The notes under the pieces are model-generated. The model had not been told where the DNA came from. It worked only from the letters and a program-made list of their open reading frames with translations, and made no database searches. 64,000 nucleotides of DNA. Source: Mycobacterium gastri (GTDB lineage: Bacteria; Actinomycetota; Actinomycetes; Mycobacteriales; Mycobacteriaceae). Positions 1 to 7,503 of the stretch are shown here, in pieces. Position 1 is the first letter of the stretch; each line of letters opens with the position of its first letter. The stretch covers positions 1 to 64,000 of the forward strand of contig NZ_LQOX01000148.1 in NCBI RefSeq assembly GCF_002102175.1. Reading direction: 5' to 3'. The position numbers and the translations under genes were made by a program.

Positions 1-301
1 CATCACTGGCAAACGGGTGGTCCCATGACCGTGGCTAAACCCTGCTCAAACCGGTCCCATCACGGTGGCGGTCGACAGATTGGCGCGGGCCGCGATTTAT
101 TGATGCGACGAGCGTGTGACGGCGCAGCCGCTAGGCGCTGGGATGGCCGCGATGGCCCCGTGCTGTTATGCACCAGGTGGCCAGGTGTCGTTGACCCTCC
201 TGTTGACCGAGGAAACCGAGGAAGACCACCGCCGAATCAGGAGACACGTTCTACGTTCGACTTTGTTCCCAGTTGATTGATGCGAACCCACGCGCCGCCG
301 G
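1..301. other. Unassigned stretch before otsB2
   Basis: No gene recognised. Two near-identical 17-base units (GGTCCCATGACCGTGGC at 19-35 and GGTCCCATCACGGTGGC at 53-69) resemble the repeated ends of some insertion sequences, but no transposase is visible. A 42-codon frame from ATG 152 to TGA 280 ends in TEETEEDHRRIRRHVLRS and could be a gene remnant. It has no clear ribosome site and I do not recognise it. Confidence 0.3.
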
Positions 302-1468
302 CTAATCCACGCGAGCGTCAGTAAGCTGACGGGCCAACCACGCGGTGAACTCGGCGACCCGCGCCGGACTGTCCAGGGCGAACAGCGCCGCCGTGGCGCG
401 GTCGCCATCTTCGGTGTGGCGCACCAGAATCGGCACGCCGTCCGGTCGGACGGCGTCGAACGCGTCCTCGTCGGTGATGTCGTCACCCAGGTAGATCGGC
501 ACCAGGGGAGCATTGCCCGAACGCAGGTGGTCGATCACCCAGCGCAGTGTTTTCCCCTTGTCCCAGTCGATATCCGGGCGCAACTCGATCACCTCGCGGC
601 CGGTCGTCACCCGAAGCGCGTCGCGTTGGCCCGCGGTGCGCACCGCCGCGGCGACGTCGCCGACGCGGTCCCGTGCCGCGTTGCGGTAATGCACGGCTAC
701 GCCAAACCTCTTGTGCTCCACCACAACACCGGGAATCGACCCCAGGCGCTCGCGCAGCTGGGCGGCGGCCTGCTCCAGCACCGGTATGGCCGCCGCGGCT
801 GCCTCGTTCTGGTGGTGTGTTCCGTCGGGTGCGGTCAGCTCGAAACCATGGCTGCCGGCATACCAGATCCCGGGGACGCCCAGCCGCGCTGTCACATCGG
901 CGAGGTCGCGGCCGCTGAGCACCGCGACGGGACACTGCGCGGCCAGCTGGATGAGCGCCTCGGCCGCACCGGCGACGGGCCGGGCCGCGTCGGGATCGTT
1001 GACGATGTCGGACAGGGTGCCGTCGAAGTCGAAGAACACCGCGGGCCGGTGGGCGGTGAGGCCAGGTGCGTCCAGTGCGTCCGGAAGTTCGGACATGCGG
1101 CGGTCGCCGGTGCGCACCAGCACGTCCCCGAGGCCGGTGACGACGGCGTCGGCGCCGCAGCGACGCAGCGCGTCACCGTGTCCGTTTCGGTCGACCCCGA
1201 TCACCAGTGCGAACCCGCTCTCGCGCGCGGCCGTGGCGCCGGCCGGCTCGACGGCGATGACGACGCACCTGCCCGGCCGCACCGCCAGCCGATCGGCCGC
1301 GTCGTTCAGGGCATCTCGGCAATCACCGCTGGACGAGAAATCCCCGGTACTGACGCGGGCTTCGCGTAGCTGACCGATCAGCGGCTCGGCGGAGTCAGCT
1401 GACGAGTCGAAAGAAGAGTCGAGCAGCACCGCATCGTGGCGGCGCGGGTCGATGGTGACCGACATCAT
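302..1468 (-). CDS. otsB2: Trehalose-6-phosphate phosphatase OtsB2
   Basis: Dephosphorylates trehalose 6-phosphate to trehalose, the last step of the OtsA-OtsB route that supplies trehalose for mycolic-acid transport and stress protection; cytoplasmic. The 388 residues match the length of Mtb OtsB2 (about 391). The HAD phosphatase motif DFDGTLSD is at residues 147-154, with the nucleophile Asp first and the acid/base Asp third. The second HAD motif GREVIELRP and the Mg-binding motif GDDITDEDAF lie near residues 290-335. As in other mycobacterial OtsB2 proteins, about 140 residues with a degenerate HAD-like fold precede the catalytic domain. The ORF opens with two adjacent Met codons and either could start it. 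It lies 38 bases downstream of the acyltransferase on the same strand, so co-transcription is possible but not shown. Confidence 0.95.
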   Translation of the reverse strand: MMSVTIDPRRHDAVLLDSSFDSSADSAEPLIGQLREARVSTGDFSSSGDCRDALNDAADRLAVRPGRCVVIAVEPAGATAARESGFALVIGVDRNGHGDALRRCGADAVVTGLGDVLVRTGDRRMSELPDALDAPGLTAHRPAVFFDFDGTLSDIVNDPDAARPVAGAAEALIQLAAQCPVAVLSGRDLADVTARLGVPGIWYAGSHGFELTAPDGTHHQNEAAAAAIPVLEQAAAQLRERLGSIPGVVVEHKRFGVAVHYRNAARDRVGDVAAAVRTAGQRDALRVTTGREVIELRPDIDWDKGKTLRWVIDHLRSGNAPLVPIYLGDDITDEDAFDAVRPDGVPILVRHTEDGDRATAALFALDSPARVAEFTAWLARQLTDARVD

Positions 1469-1506
1469 CCCACCTTCTCACGGTGGTCAATGCCGATGGA
1501 TCGGGC

Positions 1507-2856
1507 TCAGCGGCGCACCGGGGACGCGGACATGCGGCCGCGCGCGCCGCCGGTCCGGGCGCCGGTCACACGCTTGCGGCGGTCCCTGGAGAACAGCAGA
1601 ACGGAGTCTTGGCTGAGTGCCACCAGACGCGCCATCCCCAGCTCGATGCCGGCGGCAAGTCGCGCCATGTCGGGCTCGGCGTCGTAGTCGGCGGTGATGC
1701 CGAATACCAGCTCGTCGCCGTAGCTCAGCACCGCGACCCCGGTGCTCAACTCCTGGGCGGTCGGTGGGATCGGCAGCAGCCGGTCCAACGTTTGACTCAT
1801 CAGTCGTAGCCGGTGGCGCGGCCCGGTCATGTCGGTCGCCAGGGTCATCACGCTGCGCGGTGCGAGCCGGGTCAACGCTTGAATCGCCTTCGCGCACAGT
1901 GCAAATGGTGGGTAGTACGAAAGCCCTGCGGGGTTGTGGCGGCCGCTCTGGCGGCCCGGGTGCCATTGGGCGTGTACGGTGCGCAGTCGCTTGATCAGGT
2001 CTTCCTGCTCGACGGGCAGATGCGGCAGCTGGGTTGCGATGTGGCGGCCGGTCTTGTCGAGAACCCGCAGTGAGGCCGGACGCGGTTGGTTGCCGCGGTT
2101 CAGTAGCAGGGTCCGAACGCCCTCGCTGATGGCCGTGAGCGCAACGTCGTCGGCGGTGACCCCGAACTTACGGCACACCCTGTCGACGTCGGCGAGCGGA
2201 ACGCGCACCGTGTGATAACGCCGCATGGTGATCAGCGGTCCGGTCAACGACGCGCGCGCCACCGGCCAGGTCACAGCGCGGGCGGCCGCCTGGAACACGG
2301 TTGTGGTGACGGCGGCGGCAGTTCGCCACAGCGCATCGGTGCGGCTGCGGGTGCCGGTGTGCGGTGCCGGAAGCGGTGTGACGGCACCGCGATTGGCGAA
2401 GGTGTGGTTGTCGGCATCGTCGCAGAGGCCGGCGAGCAGTTGTGCAGCCGAAATGCCGTCCGCCATGCACGGATGGATTTTGAGTAGGATCGCCCAGCGA
2501 TTGTCGTTGAGGCCTTCGATGATCCAGCATTCCCACAGCGGGCGGTCCACCTCGAGGGGGCGGGTCAAGGCGTGAGCGATGGCCCGGAACAGTTCAGTGT
2601 CGTCGCCCGGGCTGGGCAGCGCCATCCGTTGCATGTGCTGGGCCGGATCGAATTGCGGATGGTCGACCCACTCGGCCCGTCGCACCTGTGCGTATCTGGG
2701 CATTGATCGAAGCCGCTGGGCCAGAACGCCTTTGAGTAGATCAAAGTCAGGCACGACGCCGTTGACGACCGCCACCGCACCGGTCGCCAGGCTCGTGTGC
2801 CATTGCGAATCCCCGGCCTTGAGCAAACCGGTGTCCAATGTGGTCAGTTGTGCCAT
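1507..2856 (-). CDS. WS/DGAT-family acyltransferase (Rv3371-like)
   Basis: Member of the wax-ester synthase/diacylglycerol acyltransferase family, which transfers acyl-CoA to diacylglycerol or fatty alcohol for storage lipid. 449 residues, the usual family length, beginning with the typical MxxLTTLDTGLL block. The family catalytic motif HHxxxDG reads HPCMADG at residues 128-134, so the second His is Pro. The C-terminal family block with NxxG-type turns and the DELVFGITAD segment is present. Position between otsB2 and divergent dnaE2 matches Mtb Rv3371. Because the second His is the residue normally assigned as the general base, triacylglycerol synthesis cannot be assumed. An acyltransferase with altered chemistry, or a weak enzyme, is possible. 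Confidence 0.85.
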   Translation of the reverse strand: MAQLTTLDTGLLKAGDSQWHTSLATGAVAVVNGVVPDFDLLKGVLAQRLRSMPRYAQVRRAEWVDHPQFDPAQHMQRMALPSPGDDTELFRAIAHALTRPLEVDRPLWECWIIEGLNDNRWAILLKIHPCMADGISAAQLLAGLCDDADNHTFANRGAVTPLPAPHTGTRSRTDALWRTAAAVTTTVFQAAARAVTWPVARASLTGPLITMRRYHTVRVPLADVDRVCRKFGVTADDVALTAISEGVRTLLLNRGNQPRPASLRVLDKTGRHIATQLPHLPVEQEDLIKRLRTVHAQWHPGRQSGRHNPAGLSYYPPFALCAKAIQALTRLAPRSVMTLATDMTGPRHRLRLMSQTLDRLLPIPPTAQELSTGVAVLSYGDELVFGITADYDAEPDMARLAAGIELGMARLVALSQDSVLLFSRDRRKRVTGARTGGARGRMSASPVRR

Positions 2857-3000
2857 GCCGGGTTCCCCACCGCCTTTTGTGAATCCATCCAGTATCCGTC
2901 GCGAGCGCCCAGGGGCGATAGGCCTGCCAGGTTAAGAACGCGTTTTGAAGTTAACAAAGGGTTTAACAGCGGCGATCGAGCCGACCGGATGGCTCGACAA

Positions 3001-3016
3001 TCGAACAAATGTTCGA
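3001..3016 (+). promoter_or_regulatory. LexA (SOS) box of dnaE2
   Basis: TCGAACAAATGTTCGA is a perfect TCGAAC-N4-GTTCGA palindrome, the mycobacterial LexA operator. It ends immediately before the candidate -10 hexamer TACACT (3017-3022), so bound LexA would block RNA polymerase. DnaE2 is a known SOS gene in mycobacteria. Confidence 0.95.
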
Positions 3017-3022
3017 TACACT
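3017..3022 (+). promoter_or_regulatory. Candidate -10 element of leaderless dnaE2 transcript
   Basis: TACACT fits the mycobacterial TANNNT -10 pattern and ends 7 bases before ATG 3030. Transcription would therefore start at or next to the start codon and give a leaderless mRNA. This is inferred from spacing only. Confidence 0.6.
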
Positions 3023-3029
3023 GCACGGT

Positions 3030-6000
3030 ATGGGCTGGGGCAACGGGCCGCCGAGCTGGGCGGAAATGGAGCGGGTGCTGGACGGCAGGTCACGCCATGC
3101 CGGGGCGCCGGTTGCGGCCGAGCCGGCCGACGATGCCGGCTTGGAGGGCCCCTGGTCGCGCCAGCGCGGGGCATACCAGCCGCCAGAGAATGCTCGGGTC
3201 CGTTCGTCCGTGGCGTATGCAGAGCTGCATGCGCATTCGGCGTACAGCTTCCTCGACGGGGCCAGCACGCCGGAGGAGCTGGTCGAAGAGGCCGCCCGGC
3301 TGGATCTGCGCGCACTGGCGCTCACCGACCACAACGGCATGTACGGGGCGGTGCGCTTCGCCGAAGCGGCTGCCGAACTCGATATGCGTACCGTGTTCGG
3401 CGCCGAGCTGTCGCTGGGATCGGAGGCCCGCACCGAGCAGCCGGACCCGCCCGGCCCGCATCTGCTGGTCCTGGCCTGCGGTCCCGAGGGTTACCGGCGG
3501 CTGTCCCGGCAACTGGCCGCAGCCCATCTGGCCGGCGGCGAGAAGGGCAAGCCGCGCTACGACTTCGACGCGTTGACCGAGGCCGCCGGCGGGCACTGGC
3601 ACATTTTGACGGGATGCCGGAAAGGCCATGTGCGCCAGGCGCTTTGCCAAGGCGGCCCGGACGTGGCGCAGCGGGCGCTGACCGATCTGGTGGATCGGTT
3701 CGGTGCGTACCGGGTCAGCATCGAGTTGACCCACCATGGCCACCCGCTCGACGACGAACGCAACGCGACGCTGGCCGGGCTGGCGCCACGCTTCGGCGTC
3801 GGCGTCGTCGCCACCACCGGAGCGCACTTCGCCTACCCGTCACGCAGCCGGCTGGCCATGGCGATGGGTGCGATCCGCGCCCGGCAGTCCCTGGATTCCG
3901 CCGCCGGGTGGCTGGCGCCGCTGGGTGGCTCGCATCTGCGGTCCGGCGAGGAGATGGCCCGGCTGTTCGCTTGGCGCCGCGAGGCGGTGACCGCCGCCGC
4001 CGAGCTGGGCGAGCAGTGCGCGTTCGAGTTGGCGCTCATCGCGCCGCAGCTGCCGCCGTTCGACGTACCCGACGGGCACACCGAGGACAGCTGGCTGCGG
4101 CAGTTGGTCATGGTGGGCGCCGACCACCGCTACGGACCGCCCGACGGTGCGCCACGGGCTTACGCCCAAATCGAGCATGAGCTGAAAGTCATTGCCCAGC
4201 TGAGGTTTCCGGGCTATTTCCTAGTGGTGCACGACATCACCCAGTTTTGCCGAAGGAACAACATCCTGTGCCAGGGCAGGGGGTCGGCGGCCAACTCCGC
4301 GGTCTGTTATGCCCTCGGCGTCACGGCCGTCGACCCGGTGGCCAACGAGTTGTTGTTCGAGCGCTTCTTATCGCCGGCCCGCGACGGCCCACCCGACATC
4401 GACATCGACATCGAGTCGGATCAGCGGGAAAAGGTGATCCAGTACGTCTACGACAAATACGGCCGCGACTACGCCGCCCAGGTCGCCAATGTCATCACCT
4501 ACCGGGGACGCAGTGCGGTGCGCGACATGGCCCGCGCGCTGGGCTTCTCGCAGGGGCAGCAGGATGCATGGAGCAAGCAGATCGGCCACTGGAACGGGTC
4601 TGCGGCGGATCTAGAGGGCATTCCGGAGCAGGTGATCGACCTGGCCATCCAGATCCGGAATCTCCCGCGACATATGGGCATTCACTCCGGCGGCATGGTG
4701 ATCTGCGATCGCCCGATCGCCGACGTGTGCCCGGTGGAGTGGGCGCGCATGGAAAACCGCAGCGTCCTGCAATGGGACAAAGACGACTGTGCGGCAATCG
4801 GTTTGGTGAAGTTCGACCTGCTCGGGCTGGGCATGCTCTCGGCACTGCACTACGCCATCGACCTGGTGGCCGAACATAAGGGCCTCGAGGTGGACCTGGC
4901 CAAGCTCGACCTCTCCGAACCGGCGGTGTACGAAATGCTGGCCCGCGCCGATTCCGTCGGGGTGTTCCAGGTGGAGTCGCGTGCGCAGATGGCCACCTTG
5001 CCCAGACTGCGGCCGCGGGTGTTCTACGACCTGGTGGTCGAGGTCGCGCTGATCCGTCCCGGACCCATCCAGGGCGGGTCGGTGCACCCCTACATCCGGC
5101 GGCGCAACGGCATCGACCCGGTCGTCTACGAACATCCGTCGATGGCGCCGGCATTGCGGAAGACGCTGGGAGTACCGCTTTTTCAAGAGCAGTTGATGCA
5201 GCTTGCGGTCGACTGCGCCGGCTTCACCGCCGCCGAGGCCGACCAGCTGCGCCGTGCCATGGGATCCAAGCGCTCCACCGAACGCATGCGGCGGCTGCGC
5301 GGGCGGTTCTACGACGGCATGCGTGCGCTGCACGGCACCCCCGACGAGGTGATCGACCGGATCTACGAAAAGCTGGAGGCGTTCGCCAATTTCGGCTTCC
5401 CGGAAAGCCACGCGCTGAGCTTCGCGTCGCTGGTGTTCTACTCGTCGTGGTTCAAGCTGCACCACCCGGCGGCGTTCTGCGCGGCGCTGCTGCGCGCCCA
5501 GCCGATGGGTTTCTATTCACCCCAGTCGCTGGTGGCCGACGCGCGCCGGCACGGTGTGGTGGTGCACGGTCCCGACGTCAACGCCGGCCTGGCGCATGCG
5601 ACTCTGGAAAACGCGGGTATGGAGGTCCGCCTCGGGCTGGGCGCCGTCCGCCGTATCGGTGACGACCTCGCCGAGAAGCTGGTCGAGGAGCGAAAAGCCA
5701 ACGGCCCGTTCGCCTCGCTGCTGGACCTGACATCCCGGGTGCAGCTTTCCGTGCCGCAGGCCGAAGCGCTGGCGACGGCCGGGGCGCTGGGCTGCTTCGG
5801 GATGTCGCGGCGAGAGGCGCTGTGGGCGGCCGGGGCCGCCGCCACTCAGCGGCCGGACCGGCTGCCCGGGGTGGGTGCCCACGGTGCTGATGGGTCGCAC
5901 ATCCCGACGCTGCCGGGAATGAGCGAGCTGGAGCTGGCCGCCGCCGACGTGTGGGCCACCGGCATCTCCCCGGACAGCTATCCCACGCAGTTCCTGCGCG

Positions 6001-6332
6001 CCGACCTGGACGCGATGGGGGTGCTCCCCGCCGACGCGCTGGGATCGGTGCCCGACGGCGACCGGGTGCTGATCGCCGGTGCGGTGACCCATCGGCAGCG
6101 GCCCGGGACGGCCCATGGGGTGACCTTCATCAACCTCGAAGACGAGACCGGGATGGTCAACGTGCTCTGCACACCGGGGGTGTGGGCACGGCACCGCAGA
6201 CTGGCGAACACGGCGCCGGCGCTGCTGATCCGCGGCCAGGTCCAAAACGCCAGCGGCGCAATCACCGTCGTGGCCGAGCGGCTGGGCCGCATCAGCCTGG
6301 CGGTCGGCTCCAGGTCCCGCGACTTCCGCTAG
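3030..6332 (+). CDS. dnaE2: Error-prone DNA polymerase III alpha subunit DnaE2
   Basis: C-family polymerase that performs damage-induced mutagenic translesion synthesis together with ImuA' and ImuB, which are not in this window. The start at ATG 3030 gives 1100 residues beginning MGWGNGPPSWAEMERVLDG, as in Mtb DnaE2. The earlier in-frame ATG 3009 lies inside the LexA box and is rejected. Domains: PHP domain from about residue 63 (AELHAHSAYSFLDGAS), polymerase core with the catalytic acidic motif PDIDIDIE at 455-462, helix-hairpin-helix segment near 880-920, and a C-terminal OB-fold region. The gene is divergent from the acyltransferase, and SOS control is direct through the LexA operator. It ends convergently with the next gene, with a long hairpin between them. 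Confidence 0.97.
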   Translation: MGWGNGPPSWAEMERVLDGRSRHAGAPVAAEPADDAGLEGPWSRQRGAYQPPENARVRSSVAYAELHAHSAYSFLDGASTPEELVEEAARLDLRALALTDHNGMYGAVRFAEAAAELDMRTVFGAELSLGSEARTEQPDPPGPHLLVLACGPEGYRRLSRQLAAAHLAGGEKGKPRYDFDALTEAAGGHWHILTGCRKGHVRQALCQGGPDVAQRALTDLVDRFGAYRVSIELTHHGHPLDDERNATLAGLAPRFGVGVVATTGAHFAYPSRSRLAMAMGAIRARQSLDSAAGWLAPLGGSHLRSGEEMARLFAWRREAVTAAAELGEQCAFELALIAPQLPPFDVPDGHTEDSWLRQLVMVGADHRYGPPDGAPRAYAQIEHELKVIAQLRFPGYFLVVHDITQFCRRNNILCQGRGSAANSAVCYALGVTAVDPVANELLFERFLSPARDGPPDIDIDIESDQREKVIQYVYDKYGRDYAAQVANVITYRGRSAVRDMARALGFSQGQQDAWSKQIGHWNGSAADLEGIPEQVIDLAIQIRNLPRHMGIHSGGMVICDRPIADVCPVEWARMENRSVLQWDKDDCAAIGLVKFDLLGLGMLSALHYAIDLVAEHKGLEVDLAKLDLSEPAVYEMLARADSVGVFQVESRAQMATLPRLRPRVFYDLVVEVALIRPGPIQGGSVHPYIRRRNGIDPVVYEHPSMAPALRKTLGVPLFQEQLMQLAVDCAGFTAAEADQLRRAMGSKRSTERMRRLRGRFYDGMRALHGTPDEVIDRIYEKLEAFANFGFPESHALSFASLVFYSSWFKLHHPAAFCAALLRAQPMGFYSPQSLVADARRHGVVVHGPDVNAGLAHATLENAGMEVRLGLGAVRRIGDDLAEKLVEERKANGPFASLLDLTSRVQLSVPQAEALATAGALGCFGMSRREALWAAGAAATQRPDRLPGVGAHGADGSHIPTLPGMSELELAAADVWATGISPDSYPTQFLRADLDAMGVLPADALGSVPDGDRVLIAGAVTHRQRPGTAHGVTFINLEDETGMVNVLCTPGVWARHRRLANTAPALLIRGQVQNASGAITVVAERLGRISLAVGSRSRDFR

Positions 6333-6339
6333 AGCCGTG

Positions 6340-6403
6340 GCGCCGACTGTGAAATCGACGACGCGACCCGCCGACATTGCGTCGTGCAGTTCACTTTCGG
6401 CGC
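6340..6403. terminator. Long hairpin between convergent dnaE2 and Rv3369-like gene
   Basis: Three stacked pairing segments: GCGCCGA (6340-6346) with TCGGCGC (6397-6403), GTGAA (6349-6353) with TTCAC (6390-6394), and ACGACGC (6358-6364) with GCGTCGT (6379-6385). No U tract follows on either strand. Its place between two gene ends suggests a bidirectional transcription end or an mRNA 3'-end stabiliser. Confidence 0.5.
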
Positions 6404-6412
6404 GCCCGCTCG

Positions 6413-6823
6413 CTAGCCAGTCGGCGTTGTCCACACCCGGGTCGGAGTGATCTTCAGCCGGGTGCTGTATTCGGCCATGGCCTCGGTCAAACCGAATTGC
6501 GCGGCGTCCTCGCGATACTTGGCCCAGTACGGCTCATCGTCGCGGCAGTCGACATCGGTGGCCACCACGGCGGCGGTCCCGCCGACGACGATGATCCCTC
6601 CGCCATTGCCGTCCGAGTCCAAGTTCAGGCTGACCTCGGGATGCGCTTTGATGTGGGCGACTTTGGCTGCCCCTGGCATGGTGTACACCGTTAGCTCAGT
6701 GCCGTCGAAGTAGAACCACACTAGCCGCGGAACCGGCTGTCCCGCCTTCGTGACCGTGGTCAGCCACCCATAGTGGTCCGACGTGAGCCTGCTGGAAACC
6801 GCTTGTGTCAGTTCGACGCTCAT
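6413..6823 (-). CDS. Pyridoxamine 5'-phosphate oxidase-like flavin/F420 protein (Rv3369-like)
   Basis: 136 residues from MSVELTQAVSSRL, almost superimposable on Mtb Rv3369. It has the split-barrel fold of the PNPOx/F420-dependent reductase superfamily (DHYGWLTTVTKAGQPVPR at the start, then FDGTELTVYTMPGAAKVAHI, a cofactor-binding pattern). The longer frame upstream is rejected because it runs through the nitroreductase gene. The cofactor is not decided: small members of this group bind FMN, F420 or haem. Only 23 bases separate its start from that of the divergent nitroreductase, so the two probably share a promoter. Confidence 0.85.
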   Translation of the reverse strand: MSVELTQAVSSRLTSDHYGWLTTVTKAGQPVPRLVWFYFDGTELTVYTMPGAAKVAHIKAHPEVSLNLDSDGNGGGIIVVGGTAAVVATDVDCRDDEPYWAKYREDAAQFGLTEAMAEYSTRLKITPTRVWTTPTG

Positions 6824-6830
6824 GGGCACA

Positions 6831-6840
6831 ACGGTAGCCT
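6831..6840. promoter_or_regulatory. Overlapping divergent -10 elements
   Basis: Forward strand TAGCCT (6835-6840) lies 6 bases before ATG 6847. Reverse strand TACCGT (6836-6831) lies 7 bases before ATG 6823. Both fit TANNNT and share the central TA at 6835-6836, so both transcripts would be leaderless from one symmetric element. Confidence 0.55.
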
Positions 6841-6846
6841 CCACAC

Positions 6847-7491
6847 ATGACCCCGAATCTGACCGTCGACGAAGTCCTGACCACCACCCGCTCGGTTCGT
6901 AAACGTCTCGACTTCGACAAGCCGGTGCCGCGCGAGGTGCTGATGGAATGCCTCGATCTGGCGCTGCAGGCGCCCACCGGTTCCAATTCCCAGGGCTGGC
7001 AGTGGGTGTTCGTCGAGGACGACGCCACCAAGAAAGCGATCGCCGACGTCTACCTGACCAATGCCCGGGCATACCTCAGCGCACCCGCGCCCGAGTACCC
7101 CGAGGGCGACACCCGCGGTGAGCGGATGGGTAAGGTCAGAGATTCCGCGACCTATCTCGCCGAGCACATGCACGAGGCGCCGGTGCTGATGATCCCGTGC
7201 ATCCAGGGCCGGGAAGACCAGACGCCGCTGGGCGGCGTGTCGTTCTGGGCCTCGCTGTTCCCGGCGGTCTGGAGCTTCTGCCTGGCGCTGCGTTCCCGCG
7301 GCCTTGGTTCCTGCTGGACGACGTTGCACCTGCTGGGCAACGGTGAGCAGCAAGTGGCCGACGTGCTCGGCATTCCCTACGACCAGTACAGCCAGGGCGG
7401 GCTGTTCCCGATCGCCTACACCGAGGGCACCGACTTCCGGCCGGCCAAGCGGCTGCCCGCTGAACGCCTGACGCACTGGAACGGCTGGTAG
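6847..7491 (+). CDS. Nitroreductase family flavoprotein (Rv3368c-like)
   Basis: 214 residues with the FMN-binding nitroreductase fold: RSVRKRLDFDKPVPREVL near residues 16-33, the PTGSNSQGW loop at about 46-54, and GSCWTTLHL near the C-terminal third. These enzymes reduce nitro groups, quinones or flavin-type substrates with NAD(P)H. Sequence and length match Mtb Rv3368c closely. It is divergent from the PNPOx-like gene and convergent with the PE_PGRS gene, whose stop lies 12 bases beyond. A copy of the last 17 codons of this gene occurs at 9476-9526, showing that its 3' end took part in a tandem duplication. Confidence 0.93.
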   Translation: MTPNLTVDEVLTTTRSVRKRLDFDKPVPREVLMECLDLALQAPTGSNSQGWQWVFVEDDATKKAIADVYLTNARAYLSAPAPEYPEGDTRGERMGKVRDSATYLAEHMHEAPVLMIPCIQGREDQTPLGGVSFWASLFPAVWSFCLALRSRGLGSCWTTLHLLGNGEQQVADVLGIPYDQYSQGGLFPIAYTEGTDFRPAKRLPAERLTHWNGW

Positions 7492-7503
7492 TCCAGCCGC
7501 GGA

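Noticed and set aside
3009..3029. ATG 3009 as dnaE2 start
   Set aside because: It lies inside the LexA operator and before the candidate -10; the family start is at 3030.
6897..7072. N-terminal extension of the Rv3369-like protein into the nitroreductase gene
   Set aside because: The extension lacks family similarity, and the divergent promoter lies between.
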